Shown in pieces: positions 43,219-52,375 of a stretch of DNA of 63,170 nucleotides (the stretch's first letter is position 1; each line of letters opens with the position of its first letter). The stretch covers positions 1 to 63,170 of the forward strand of contig JBLGAC010000021.1 of the NCBI GenBank assembly GCA_047610385.1, given 5' to 3'. The notes under the pieces are model-generated. The model was given only the letters and a program-made list of their open reading frames with translations. It was not told the DNA's origin and searched no databases. Source of the DNA: JBOCEF01 sp047610385 (lineage in GTDB: Bacteria > Pseudomonadota > Alphaproteobacteria > Rhodobacterales > Rhodobacteraceae). Both the position numbers and the translations under genes were made by a program.

Positions 43219-43968
43219 TTATTCGCGGCGCAAAAGCTTGTCGACCAGCAGCGCGGCGAAACCGCTATGGGCCGAGGCCTGGTATTCGGCGGTGAGGGCG
43301 TCGCGGTCATAATCACGCGCAACCCATTGCAGGAACGGGACGCCGCGGGCCTCGGCCTCAGCCGCTTTTTCGAAGAACAGATCGAGGATACCTGTCGGGC
43401 CTGCCTTGATGTGCCCGTAGCGCAGCGACAATTGCCCCTGCGCCTCTGCCACGCTGCGCCCGTCGGCAAGGATCAGCCACAGCGCCGCCATGAACCCGGC
43501 GCGGTCCGCGCCCGATTTGCAATGGAACAGCACCGGGGTCTGCACCTGCGCGATCAGGTCCTGCAACCGGCGCAATTCATCGCGCGTCGGCAGCGCGCGG
43601 GAGCGCAGGACGAAGGTTTCAAACACGATGCCGGCGCGCGCACAGGCTTCTTTTTCCAATGGCAGCGACCCGAAGATCACCCCGCCGCGCAGCGATATCA
43701 CTGTGCGCACCCCGAGCCGTCTTGCCGCATGCACGATCTGGCCGGGCAGCGGCTGTGCCGTGCGAAACGCTGCTGCGCCAACCGCGTGGCGGTTCAGATA
43801 GGCCGCCCGCAGGATGCCGTGATCGACGAACAGCATGTTGGCCCAGGCATGCAGCCGGTGGCCCAGCGTCTGGATCGGTGAATTCCACAGCGCCCGCGCC
43901 GCATTGCGGCGTGCGACGCGGCGCTGGTCGCTGGCCGATTGCTGGGGGTCCGAGGGGGGCTGTTGCAT
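43219..43968 (-). CDS. Protein tyrosine / dual-specificity phosphatase-like protein
   Basis: A 249-residue protein with the cysteine phosphatase P-loop HCKSGADR (C150 to R156, CX5R). A DSP-like core precedes it (IVHAARRLGVRTVISLRG). Basic residues fill the N-terminus. Similar proteins dephosphorylate phosphotyrosine or phosphoinositides; the substrate is unknown. It is convergent with ybaB and occupies the position where recR often lies. The ribosome-binding site is weak, so the exact start is uncertain. Confidence 0.82.
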   Translation of the reverse strand: MQQPPSDPQQSASDQRRVARRNAARALWNSPIQTLGHRLHAWANMLFVDHGILRAAYLNRHAVGAAAFRTAQPLPGQIVHAARRLGVRTVISLRGGVIFGSLPLEKEACARAGIVFETFVLRSRALPTRDELRRLQDLIAQVQTPVLFHCKSGADRAGFMAALWLILADGRSVAEAQGQLSLRYGHIKAGPTGILDLFFEKAAEAEARGVPFLQWVARDYDRDALTAEYQASAHSGFAALLVDKLLRRE

Positions 43969-44048
43969 GGGGCTGCGCTTTCACGGGATGGATCATGCGG
44001 GTGATAGCGCGCCAGCGCGCGCCTGACCAGCGGGTGGGGCGCAAAGAC

Positions 44049-44080
44049 AACGCCCCCGCGCTGGGGGGCGCGGGGGCGTT
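44049..44080 (-). terminator. GC-rich hairpin downstream of carD
   Basis: AACGCCCCCGCGC pairs with GCGCGGGGGCGTT (13 bp) around a six-base loop, 41 nt after the carD stop codon. There is no clear T run, so it may be only a weak or factor-dependent terminator. Confidence 0.5.
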
Positions 44081-44120
44081 GCAGATCGCATATGGCCGCA
44101 CCAACGTGGCGGCCAGCGCC

Positions 44121-44636
44121 TCAGGCGGCGCGTTTGACCAGAAGGTCGCCAACGCGGGCCGCGGCCTTGGCTTCGTCGATTTCTTCAACGGCGGCCAGCT
44201 CACGGGTCAGGCGTTCCAGCGCGGCTTCGTAAAGCTGACGCTCAGAATAGGACTGTTCGGGCTGGTCTTCGGCGCGGTGCAGGTCGCGCACCACTTCGGC
44301 GATCGAAACAAGATCGCCCGAGTTGATCTTCTGTTCATATTCCTGCGCGCGGCGGGACCACATCGCACGCTTCACCCGCGCCCGGCCCTTGAGGGTTTCG
44401 AGCGCTTTTTCGATGATGTCCGGCGAGCTGAGATTGCGCATGCCGACCGAAGTCGCCTTTGCAGTGGGCACCCGCAGGGTCATCTTGTCCTTTGCGAAAG
44501 AGATCACGAACAGCTCAAGCCGCGTGCCAGCTACTTCCTGCTCTTCGATGGACACGATCTGACCGACACCGTGGGAAGGGTAGACCACGAAGTCGTCGGG
44601 ACGAAAATCAGCCTTTTTGCTTGCGGACTTTGTCAT
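44121..44636 (-). CDS. cdnL: CarD/CdnL family RNA polymerase-binding regulator
   Basis: A 171-residue protein. The N-terminal RNA polymerase-interacting Tudor-like domain is DDFVVYPSHGVGQIVSIEEQEV and onward to about residue 65. A helical C-terminal domain follows (MWSRRAQEYEQKINSGDLVSIAEVVRDLHR), matching CdnL. In alphaproteobacteria CdnL stabilises open complexes at rRNA and biosynthetic promoters. It lies downstream of fdxA on the same strand after a 355-nt gap, so it likely has its own promoter. Confidence 0.94.
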   Translation of the reverse strand: MTKSASKKADFRPDDFVVYPSHGVGQIVSIEEQEVAGTRLELFVISFAKDKMTLRVPTAKATSVGMRNLSSPDIIEKALETLKGRARVKRAMWSRRAQEYEQKINSGDLVSIAEVVRDLHRAEDQPEQSYSERQLYEAALERLTRELAAVEEIDEAKAAARVGDLLVKRAA

Positions 44637-44991
44637 GCTTGCGTCGCGTCCTTTCTTTATACCGAGGACTGACCCTGCGACGCAGACACACCGACCCTAC
44701 CCAACCAGCATTGCCGACGGGGGTGGGAGCGGCGTTTTCAGCGGCGCGGGCGGTTGCATTCCAAGAGCGAATTGCCCACGAAGATGCACCATCCCGGTTA
44801 TTTCATGACTTGAACATAACACGTTCTACGCCCGATTCCCACACCCGGCGCACGCAATCTGCGCACGCCTGATTGTGAAGTGTGCGTTAACGCTTGGTCT
44901 GGTTCAGGTTTTGGCGGGATTTCCACCAACAACCACACACGGGCAAAGCAGTCGTTCGGCGCCGAATCGCGGCGCTGCGCAGCTGTAAAGA
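44637..44991. other. 355-nt gap between fdxA and carD
   Basis: This stretch is noticeably less GC-rich than its surroundings and must contain the carD promoter and leader. I see no protein-like frame and no certain hairpin. A TTATGTT stretch on the minus strand near 44815 could be a -10 element, but a matching -35 is not clear. Confidence 0.4.
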
Positions 44992-45330
44992 TCAGTCACC
45001 GGAGCCGGGCGCCTCAGAGAAGTATTTGCCAAGCTTTTCTGCCTCACCGTCGTACTTTTCAGCCTCAGGCAGCGGCTCTTGCTTGGTTGTGGTGTTGGGC
45101 CAAGCTTCGGACCATTTGCGGTTGAACTCAACCCAGTCTTCCATGGCTGGTTCAGTGTCAGGCTTGATCGCTTCGGCAGGGCATTCAGGTTCACACACCC
45201 CACAGTCGATGCATTCGTCGGGATGGATGACGAGCATGTTCTCGCCCTCATAGAAGCAGTCTACCGGGCAGACCTCGACGCAATCGGTGTATTTGCATTT
45301 GATGCAGTTATCGATGACGACATAGGTCAT
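44992..45330 (-). CDS. fdxA: 7Fe ferredoxin FdxA
   Basis: A 112-residue ferredoxin: MTYVVIDNCIKCKYTDCVEVCPVDCF holds the first cluster motif and CIDCGVCEPECPAEAI the second, the arrangement of [3Fe-4S][4Fe-4S] ferredoxins. A long C-terminal helix follows (EDWVEFNRKWSEAWPNTTTKQ). It is in the order helicase, S4 protein, fdxA, carD on one strand, which is widely shared in alphaproteobacteria. Its electron partner is unknown. Confidence 0.95.
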   Translation of the reverse strand: MTYVVIDNCIKCKYTDCVEVCPVDCFYEGENMLVIHPDECIDCGVCEPECPAEAIKPDTEPAMEDWVEFNRKWSEAWPNTTTKQEPLPEAEKYDGEAEKLGKYFSEAPGSGD

Positions 45331-45495
45331 GGGCGGTCCTTGAGTCGTGGTGTCGGCCTGGGGCGCGATGGTGTTGCGCCGCTCTCGCCTGACTTAGGTC
45401 GGCGCGCGAGGCGGTGCAAGACCGACGGGCCGTGGGTGCATGCTTGCGTGAAAGGCATTTCGTCGCCCGCAGGCGCGGGTGAACGGACGGTCCGG

Positions 45496-45930
45496 TCAGT
45501 CGCCCTGTTGGCGGTCGATTGCCCGGCGGTCGCGTTTGGTGGGCCGCCCGGTGCCTGCGTCACGGGTTGGCACCTGCGGTGTGAACGGGTCCGCCGCCGC
45601 GCGCGGGGCAGGGGGCGCAAGATCGGTGTAGAGCGCCTGCGCTTCGGGCGCCGGGCCGCGGCGTGCGCCAAGCGCCAGCACCTTGATCACCCGCACATGG
45701 TCGTTCAGCGCAAAGGTCAGCACGTCTCCCGCCCGGACCGAGGCCGCGGGTTTGACCGTCCGCGTGCCGTTCACCCGCACGCCCGACCCGCCCACGTGAC
45801 GCGATGCGAGGCTTCGGGTTTTCAAGAACCGCGCGTGCCACAGCCACTTGTCGATCCGCAAGACTGCGCCCCCGGCGGTTTTGACCTCCGGGGGCGCATC
45901 ATCATCATCGTCAGGCGCGGCGGGCCGCAC
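45496..45930 (-). CDS. S4-domain RNA-binding protein (Hsp15-like)
   Basis: A 144-residue protein with an S4 domain: LRIDKWLWHARFLKTRSLASRHV and VRVNGTRTVKPAASVRAGDVLTFA, as in Hsp15/HslR, which binds stalled 50S subunits. The C-terminus is basic and disordered. The start is GTG 45930 or TTG 45933, six bases or less after the helicase stop codon, so the gene is coupled to the helicase. RNA quality control is the likely theme of the pair. Confidence 0.88.
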   Translation of the reverse strand: MRPAAPDDDDDAPPEVKTAGGAVLRIDKWLWHARFLKTRSLASRHVGGSGVRVNGTRTVKPAASVRAGDVLTFALNDHVRVIKVLALGARRGPAPEAQALYTDLAPPAPRAAADPFTPQVPTRDAGTGRPTKRDRRAIDRQQGD

Positions 45931-45936
45931 CAAGGC

Positions 45937-48900
45937 TCAGGACTTGTCCTTCAGCGCCATCAGCGCTGCGAAGGGATTGTCCGGATCGACGCCTTTGGCG
46001 GCCTTGTCGGGACGCGCGGTGAAGGTGCGCGGACCGGCAGGTTCCCTCGGGGCACCATGGGGGGCACCGCCTTTGGGGCCGCCCTTGCCGCGGCGCGGGC
46101 CGCTGGTGCCCGGACCGTCCTTGCCAAGACCGTCCTTGCCAAAGTCACGGCGCGGGCCACGGCTTTTGCCACCTTCGGGCCGCTGGCCGCGGGGGGCGTC
46201 GCCGTCACGCGGGGCCGACTGGTCACCGGCTTGTGCCTGACCCTGACCCTGCGCCTGGCCCTGCGCCTGACCTTGGCCCTGACCTTGACCGCCACGGCGA
46301 CGGGGGCCGCCGCCTTCGCGTCGGGGACGGGGTGCCCATGTGAAGGTGTAGAACACCTGCATGTCCACGGGGGCAGCTTCGGCCTCGGCTTCAGCTTCAG
46401 CTTCGACCGGGTCAGCCTCAGCATCGGCCGGGGCGTCAACATGTGCCTCGATCTCCGCTGTGGGCGCTGCTGCCTCGGCGGTGGGCGCTTCGGCTTCAGC
46501 TTCGGGCGCATCTGTGACCGGCGCTTCGGCCTCAGCTACAGGCGCTTCGGCCTCGGCTGATGCCTCCGGCGCGGCGACTTCGGCTTTGGCCTCAGGCACG
46601 GGCTTCAGCTTCGGGCGCTCGGCCTTTTCGGCCTTCCAGCCCAGACCCTGCATCAGCTCGGCGAACTGCTCCAGCGTGCAGCCGGTGATCGACAACATGT
46701 CGGCGCTCGCCTCAAACCCGGCGCGGCCATCATGGTTGCGGATCAGGTCGGCCAGACGCTCCAGCATGTCGATGCGGATCGCCCGGGTCCCGGCAAGTCG
46801 ATAGCCCGCGCGGGGCCAAAAGCCCGCGGGCGCGCCTTCGATCGCCGGAGACGTCACAATCCCCGGCTGCAGCGGCGCCTGGTATTCGTCGATGCCTTCG
46901 GCCAGCGACCACAGCACCAGCCGCAGCCGCGTCGGCGCAGGTTTCAGCAGCACGGGCATGAACACCGTGTGCTGGCCAAACCGGACGCCGTGCTTGCGCA
47001 GCAGCGCACGGCCTTCCTGGTCCAGTTCCTTCACATCCTTGGCGATGTCCTGGCGCGGGATCACGCCCATCGCCTCAACCAGCTGATACGCCAGACCGCG
47101 CGCAAGGCCCGACATCGCTTCGTCGGCCTGCATCTTGATAAGCGGTTCAAACTGCGCGTCGATCTTGCGCGTCAGCCAGTGGCGCAGGCGGCGTTCAACA
47201 CGCTGCACAACGTCTTCGCCGGCGATCTCATCGACGAAGACATGCACCTCCGGCTTCAGCGGCTCGGGGCCGGGGACGAGCTTGCCGACAGCATGCTCCC
47301 CCCACATCAACCCGCCCTGTTCGGTCAGGTCTATCTCGGCATCTGGCGCATTATAGAGCTTGTCAGCCCTGCGCGAGAATTCGGAGGCCAGTCCTTCGGT
47401 CGATGCGGCGCGCAGCGTCTTCGCTTCGTCACCTTTCGCCTCGGGATCCGGCGTGAAGCGGAAACCGTCAATCCGCCCGAGGAGATGACCTTCCACGCTC
47501 ACCTCACCCGCTTCGTTCACGTCTGCCACTAAGGCCTCCTTCTGCTTCAAACGCCGCATCAGCACCGAGGTGCGGCGGTCGACAAATCTCTGGGTCAGGC
47601 GCGCATGCAGAGCATCCGACAGCCTGTCTTCCACGTCGCGGGTCGCATCCCGCCAGGTTGCTGCTTCCTCAACCCAATCGCGGCGCGTTGCCACGTAGGT
47701 CCAGGTCCGGATATAGGCCAGCCGCTTGGCGAGCGTGTCGATGTCGCCATCGACCCGGTCCACCCGGCGGATCTGAGCGTCGATCCAGTCGGACGATATA
47801 CAGGCCCTGTCCGACAACAGGAACCGATAAATCCGCGACAACAATCCTACATGATCATTCGGGGACGTCTTGCGAAAATCGGGGATACGGCAGACATCCC
47901 ACAATCGGCGCAATTCCGCGGGCCCTTTGGCCATGGCGCGGATATCTTCGTCCTGTGCCATGCGCTTAAGCGCGACCATATCATCGGCGTCCCGCGCGCG
48001 CACCAGCCCCGGCCGATCAGGGGGCATTTCAAGCGACTTGATCAGATTGTCGATCGACCCCCAGGACAGTCTGGAGTTGCGCCACGCAAGCTTTGCCACC
48101 GGTGCGAAGCGGTGATTCTCAATGGCGTCGATCACCTCGGGGTCCAGCGCGCGGGCCTCAGCTGTGATGCCAAACGTGCCGTCAGTCTGGTGGCGCCCGG
48201 CGCGCCCGGCGATCTGCGCCAGTTCATGCGGCATAAGTTCGCGGTGCCGGTGGCCATCAAATTTCGACAGCGCGGAAAAGGCGACATGCCGCACATCAAG
48301 GTTCAGCCCCATGCCGATTGCATCAGTCGCCACCAGGTGATCCACGTCGCCGTTCTGGTAAAGTTCCACCTGCGCGTTGCGGGTGCGCGGCGACAAAGCG
48401 CCCATCACCACCGCTGCGCCGCCCTTTTGGCGACGCATCAGTTCGGCGATCGAATAAACATTGTCGACGGAAAACCCGACAATGGCCGACCGCGCCGGCA
48501 TCCGCGCCAGCTTGCGTCCGCCGGCGTAGGACAGGGTGGAGAACCGCTCTCGGCGTTCAAATCTGGCACGCGGGATCAGGTTTTTGATGGGGCCGCGCAT
48601 GGAATCGCTGCCCAGCAGCAGGGTTTCATGCATGCCGCGCGCGTTCAGCAGCCGGTCGGTGAACACATGGCCACGATCAGGGTCGGCGCATAGCTGGATT
48701 TCATCAATGGCGAGAAAATCCTGGCCCTGCTCCACAGGCATCGCCTCAACGGTGCAGACCCAATACTGGGCGCGCGGTGGGGCGATTTTTTCCTCGCCGG
48801 TCACCAGCGCCACGCAGGACGGGCCGCGCAGGGCGACGATTTTATCATACACCTCACGGGCCAGCAGGCGCAGCGGCAGGCCGATGACACCGGTGCGGTG

Positions 48901-49074
48901 GGCCAGCATCCGTTCGATGGCGTAATGGGTCTTGCCGGTGTTGGTCGGGCCCAGCATCGCAATCACGGTATGGTCGCGCGGATGGGCGTCGTCGGGGCGC
49001 CCGCGCGCGCGGTCCAGCGCCAGGCGCTGCGCAAGCGTGGGCGCGGGGCGGGCTTTCGCGTCGTCAAACGTCAT
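45937..49074 (-). CDS. Suv3-like DExH RNA helicase with disordered charged C-terminus
   Basis: A 1045-residue superfamily 2 helicase. Motif I is GPTNTGKT (42-49), motif II DEIQ (124-127), motif V VATDAIGMGLNLDV and motif VI QIAGRAGR (287-294), as in mitochondrial Suv3. After the helical core, from about residue 815, come an Ala/Glu-rich acidic tract, then a basic arginine/glycine patch and Gln-Gly/Gln-Ala repeats (GQGQGQAQGQAQGQGQAQ). The protein ends in a short segment, DPDNPFAALMALKDKS. GAGGA precedes the ATG. It may unwind structured RNA for ribosome or decay functions; the partner is unknown. Confidence 0.9.
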   Translation of the reverse strand: MTFDDAKARPAPTLAQRLALDRARGRPDDAHPRDHTVIAMLGPTNTGKTHYAIERMLAHRTGVIGLPLRLLAREVYDKIVALRGPSCVALVTGEEKIAPPRAQYWVCTVEAMPVEQGQDFLAIDEIQLCADPDRGHVFTDRLLNARGMHETLLLGSDSMRGPIKNLIPRARFERRERFSTLSYAGGRKLARMPARSAIVGFSVDNVYSIAELMRRQKGGAAVVMGALSPRTRNAQVELYQNGDVDHLVATDAIGMGLNLDVRHVAFSALSKFDGHRHRELMPHELAQIAGRAGRHQTDGTFGITAEARALDPEVIDAIENHRFAPVAKLAWRNSRLSWGSIDNLIKSLEMPPDRPGLVRARDADDMVALKRMAQDEDIRAMAKGPAELRRLWDVCRIPDFRKTSPNDHVGLLSRIYRFLLSDRACISSDWIDAQIRRVDRVDGDIDTLAKRLAYIRTWTYVATRRDWVEEAATWRDATRDVEDRLSDALHARLTQRFVDRRTSVLMRRLKQKEALVADVNEAGEVSVEGHLLGRIDGFRFTPDPEAKGDEAKTLRAASTEGLASEFSRRADKLYNAPDAEIDLTEQGGLMWGEHAVGKLVPGPEPLKPEVHVFVDEIAGEDVVQRVERRLRHWLTRKIDAQFEPLIKMQADEAMSGLARGLAYQLVEAMGVIPRQDIAKDVKELDQEGRALLRKHGVRFGQHTVFMPVLLKPAPTRLRLVLWSLAEGIDEYQAPLQPGIVTSPAIEGAPAGFWPRAGYRLAGTRAIRIDMLERLADLIRNHDGRAGFEASADMLSITGCTLEQFAELMQGLGWKAEKAERPKLKPVPEAKAEVAAPEASAEAEAPVAEAEAPVTDAPEAEAEAPTAEAAAPTAEIEAHVDAPADAEADPVEAEAEAEAEAAPVDMQVFYTFTWAPRPRREGGGPRRRGGQGQGQGQAQGQAQGQGQAQAGDQSAPRDGDAPRGQRPEGGKSRGPRRDFGKDGLGKDGPGTSGPRRGKGGPKGGAPHGAPREPAGPRTFTARPDKAAKGVDPDNPFAALMALKDKS

Positions 49075-49169
49075 GGCGCGAGGTCCTCGTCAGGCGGGCG
49101 CTTGGCGCCGGGGCCGTGCTGAGATGGGGCGCGATGGCCGGGCATGGACGCGGCCGGGGCAGCGCAGGG

Positions 49170-49838
49170 TCAGATCGCGCGTCCGTCCACGGTGGTTTCC
49201 AGCCTTTTTACGCCTTCAGCCGCGCTTTCCAGATTGGGGTCCAGCGCCAGTGCCCGGCGCCATGCGGCCATGGCGTCGACCGGCCGATCGACCTTTTCGA
49301 GAATCACCGCCAATCCGCTGAGCGCCCCGAAATGCCGCGGCTCCAACGCCAGCGTGCGTTCAATGTCACCAAGCGCGAGGCCCCATTGTTCCATCAAAAA
49401 GAACGCCGTCGCGCGGGTATGCCAGCCTTCGGCAAAGTCCGGGGCGTGATCGGTCAGCGCGGTCAGGTGGTGGACCGCGCGCACCAGCTCTCCGGCCTCC
49501 ATGGCCATGCGGCCCCGGCGCAGCAGCAGGTCCATGCTGTCCGAGCCTGAGCGTGACCACAGCATCGCGATGTCCTCAGTGATGCGCGCGCGCGCGCCAT
49601 CATCTGCGGTCAGCAGGTCTGCAAACAGCGCGTCCAGCTGGTCTTGGGGGCTGGCTTGGGGGCTGGGCGCTTGTGATTCGGCCCTTATAGGCGGGATCAG
49701 CTCCGTCGGGGGGGCCAAAACTGGCGGATCTGCTGCCTGCGCAGCGGCGAAAGACGCCCCCAGCACCATGCAGAACGCTGATAACGCGACGGCGCCCTTC
49801 AGGCGACGTAGCGGCAAAATCAAAGGATGGGTTTTCAT
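49170..49838 (-). CDS. Secreted tetratricopeptide-repeat protein
   Basis: A 222-residue protein with a signal peptide (RLKGAVALSAFCMVLGASFAAAQA), a proline-rich linker, and three or more TPR-like repeats (AEGWHTRATAFFLMEQWGLALGDIERTLALEP and following). TPR proteins scaffold complexes; this one would act in the periplasm. Alternative in-frame ATGs at 49844 and 49859 would add two or seven residues; none has a strong ribosome-binding site. It is divergent from the SCP2 gene, with about 90 nt between starts. Confidence 0.8.
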   Translation of the reverse strand: MKTHPLILPLRRLKGAVALSAFCMVLGASFAAAQAADPPVLAPPTELIPPIRAESQAPSPQASPQDQLDALFADLLTADDGARARITEDIAMLWSRSGSDSMDLLLRRGRMAMEAGELVRAVHHLTALTDHAPDFAEGWHTRATAFFLMEQWGLALGDIERTLALEPRHFGALSGLAVILEKVDRPVDAMAAWRRALALDPNLESAAEGVKRLETTVDGRAI

Positions 49839-49929
49839 GCTCATTTCGATTGATAGCATAGCGCGCATAAACGCGATTGCGAACAGCCGGCGGCACCCGT
49901 CGGCGCGCATTTCAGGGAGACCCGATCGA

Positions 49930-50220
49930 ATGAGCGACATGCTGAACGCCGCCGCCGACAAACTGCGTGCGCAGATGGGGGCAAATGAGCTCGACGGCTC
50001 AGTGAGATTTGACGTTGAAGGGCTGGGCGCGATCCGTGTCGAAGGCGCTGATGTTTCACTGGATGATTCGGAGGCTGATTGCATCATCTCCGCCGATCTC
50101 GACACGTTCCAGTCCTTGGTGACCGGCGATCTCGACCCCACCGCCGCGTTCATGAGCGGCAAGCTGCGCATCGACGGCGACATGTCCAAAGCCATGCAGC
50201 TGAGCGCCGTCTTCGGCTGA
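49930..50220 (+). CDS. SCP2 sterol-binding-like domain protein
   Basis: A 96-residue protein matching the SCP2 fold: IRVEGADVSLDDSEADCIISADLDTFQSLVTGDLDPTAAFMSGKLRIDGDMSKAMQL, with the typical FMSGKLRIDGDM ending. Such domains bind lipids or acyl chains. GGGAG lies ten bases before the ATG. A lipase-like gene follows 150 nt downstream on the same strand, so a role in lipid handling is plausible but inferred. Confidence 0.9.
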   Translation: MSDMLNAAADKLRAQMGANELDGSVRFDVEGLGAIRVEGADVSLDDSEADCIISADLDTFQSLVTGDLDPTAAFMSGKLRIDGDMSKAMQLSAVFG

Positions 50221-50369
50221 CGCAGGGGCGCGGTCTTTTCGGCTGACGCCCTGACCGTGGCCGCGGGGGGATCGCCCCTGCGGCCACGCGTCCATTGAGC
50301 AGGCGCGCCCACCGCCGCCTGCTGCCCCCCCGCGATGCCGCGACACCGCCATGATCGGGAGCCTGCGTG

Positions 50370-51380
50370 ATGACCAACCTCGTCCCCGTTTCCCACCCCG
50401 GTGCCGCGTCCCTGACGCCGCCGGTGTTGACCGAGCTGGCTTTTGGCACCGCGACGCCGCCGCCGCCCATGGCGCGCGCGTGGCTGGGCGGCGGCGATCA
50501 GCCACGCCTGCGCGCGGCAATCTGGGGCCCGGCGATCTGGCGCGGCGCGGCGCGCGGCACGGTGCTGCTGTTCACCGGCCGCACCGAATACATTGAGAAA
50601 TATTTGCGGGTCATCGCCCGCCTCACCGATCTTGGCTTTGCCGTCGCCACACTTGACTGGCGTGGGCAGGGGATGTCGGAGCGCCGCGTTGCGGGCATTC
50701 TTGGCCATGTTGATGATTTCGCGGAATATCAACGGGATATGGATGCGTTTTTGGCGTGGCCTGCGCTGCGCGCCCTGCCGGGGCCGCGTGTGGCGCTCAG
50801 CCATTCGATGGGCGGGGCGATCATGCTGCGCGCGCTGGTCGACGGGCGCCTGGTGGCGGATGCGGCGATCTTTTCGGCGCCGTTCTGGGGCACGGGCATG
50901 AAAGGCTTTGTGGGCGGGGTCGCACGCCGGTCCGCGGGCGCTGCGGTGGCGCTGGGTCTGGGCGCGCATGCGGTGCCAATGGGCGGGACGCGGCTGTGCT
51001 ATGTTGCGCGCCAAGACTTTGACGGCAATGTCCTGACCTCAGACCCCGAACATTTCGCCTGGTTTCGCGCGCAGGCTGACGCCCGCCCGGATCTGACGCT
51101 CGGTGCCCCGACCTTCGCGTGGCTCGCCGCCGCGTTCGGGGAGCTGGAGGCATTGCGCCGCGCCCCCGTGCCCGACCTGCCGACGCTGCTGCTGCTTGGC
51201 GGGGATGAGGGCGTGGTCAACCCCGCCCCGATCCATGCTTGGGTGGCCAAGGCACCGCACGCCACGCTGACCCTTCTGCCCGGCGTGCGCCATGAGCCAT
51301 TGATGGAACCGCCCGCCCGCAATCCCGGCAAGGCTGCCTGGGCAGCGATCGACGACTTTCTGCGCGCGCAAGGGATCTGA
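50370..51380 (+). CDS. Alpha/beta hydrolase, lysophospholipase (PldB-like)
   Basis: A 336-residue serine hydrolase. The nucleophile elbow is LSHSMGGAI (serine near residue 140), with the acid in LLGGDEGVVN and the histidine in GVRHEPLMEP. The lid and TLDWRGQGMSERR stretch match monoacylglycerol lipase/lysophospholipase L2. There is no signal peptide. ATG 50370 follows GGGAG; a GTG three bases earlier is equally possible. It probably releases fatty acids from lysophospholipids or monoglycerides. Confidence 0.88.
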   Translation: MTNLVPVSHPGAASLTPPVLTELAFGTATPPPPMARAWLGGGDQPRLRAAIWGPAIWRGAARGTVLLFTGRTEYIEKYLRVIARLTDLGFAVATLDWRGQGMSERRVAGILGHVDDFAEYQRDMDAFLAWPALRALPGPRVALSHSMGGAIMLRALVDGRLVADAAIFSAPFWGTGMKGFVGGVARRSAGAAVALGLGAHAVPMGGTRLCYVARQDFDGNVLTSDPEHFAWFRAQADARPDLTLGAPTFAWLAAAFGELEALRRAPVPDLPTLLLLGGDEGVVNPAPIHAWVAKAPHATLTLLPGVRHEPLMEPPARNPGKAAWAAIDDFLRAQGI

Positions 51381-51475
51381 GGGGGCGCGCGCCGTCCCCT
51401 AGCGCTTCGCTTTGCTTCTCGCATCGGCCCCGCCCGCGCTCCCATTCCGATTTTGGCGCGGGGCATGCTGGATGC

Positions 51476-51489
51476 GGGGGGGGGGGGGG
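51476..51489. repeat. Run of 14 G residues upstream of pyrE
   Basis: An uninterrupted G14 tract lies 190 nt before the pyrE start codon in a 299-nt gene-free gap (51381-51679). No gene is seen in this gap. Such a tract can slip during replication; it may also be a sequencing-sensitive region. Confidence 0.8.
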
Positions 51490-51679
51490 CTCGGCGCCCG
51501 GCTGGCTCTCGCCGCGCAGGTGCTGCGGTGACGCCCGTGCGGCGGTGGGGGCGTGGCGCCCTTGGCCAAGACGTGCGGCCCTGCCCTTGGCGCGCAGCCG
51601 CGTTTGGGCTATCGCTCCGCGCGAAAGCAGCGCTGCGCCGCCGCACCACGGACCAACGCCCTTAAGCGAGGACCCGCTC

Positions 51680-52375
51680 ATGTTCCCCACCGCCTATACC
51701 GCGCCTGAGGTGGCCGCCGAAATCACCGCCCGTTCGCTCATCGAAATCGGCGCCGTGCATTTTCGCGCCGACCCGCCGTTCAAGCTGACGTCGGGGCTGG
51801 TGTCGCCGGTCTATATCGACTGCCGCAAGCTGATCTCCTATCCGCGCATCCGCAGCGCGCTGATGGATTTCGCCGTGCAGCAGGTGACGCGCCAGGCAGG
51901 ACTGGAGCGATTCGACGCCGTCGCAGGCGGCGAGACCGCCGGCATCCCCTTTGCCGCCTGGATTGCCGAGCGGATGGGCCTGCCCATGCTTTATGTGCGC
52001 AAGCAGCCCAAAGGCTTCGGGCGCGACGCACAGATTGAGGGCGACCTGAAAGACGGCGCCCGTGTCCTGCTGGTCGAGGATCTGACCACCGAAGGCGGCT
52101 CCAAGGTCAAATTCGCCGAAGCGATCCGCACCGCGGGCGGCGAATGTGCCCATACGCTGGTGGTGTTTTTCTACGATGCGTTCCCCGGCACGCGCGATCG
52201 GCTGGCGGCCCATGGGTTGGAGCTTCATGCGCTGGCCACATGGGCGGATGTGCTGCCCGAGGCGCGCAAGTCCGGCCTGTTCGACCCCGCGACGCTGGAC
52301 CAGGTTGAGGCGTTCTTGGCCGATCCGCTTGCATGGTCGGCTGCCAATGGCGGGATCGCCGCGCTGGCAGACTGA
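51680..52375 (+). CDS. pyrE: Orotate phosphoribosyltransferase
   Basis: A 231-residue pyrimidine enzyme forming OMP from orotate and PRPP. Motifs: FKLTSGLVSPVYIDCRKLIS, GGETAGIPFAAWIAERM, and the PRPP-binding loop VLLVEDLTTEGGSK. GAGGA lies eight bases before ATG 51680. The family core is about 213 residues; the extra C-terminal helices are common in alphaproteobacteria. No other pyrimidine gene is in the window. Confidence 0.95.
   Translation: MFPTAYTAPEVAAEITARSLIEIGAVHFRADPPFKLTSGLVSPVYIDCRKLISYPRIRSALMDFAVQQVTRQAGLERFDAVAGGETAGIPFAAWIAERMGLPMLYVRKQPKGFGRDAQIEGDLKDGARVLLVEDLTTEGGSKVKFAEAIRTAGGECAHTLVVFFYDAFPGTRDRLAAHGLELHALATWADVLPEARKSGLFDPATLDQVEAFLADPLAWSAANGGIAALAD

Noticed and set aside
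46200..46560. Short repeated hexamers in the helicase gene as a CRISPR-like or minisatellite array
   Set aside because: The repeats are in frame and encode Gln-Gly/Gln-Ala and Ala-Glu low-complexity protein; there are no unique spacers.
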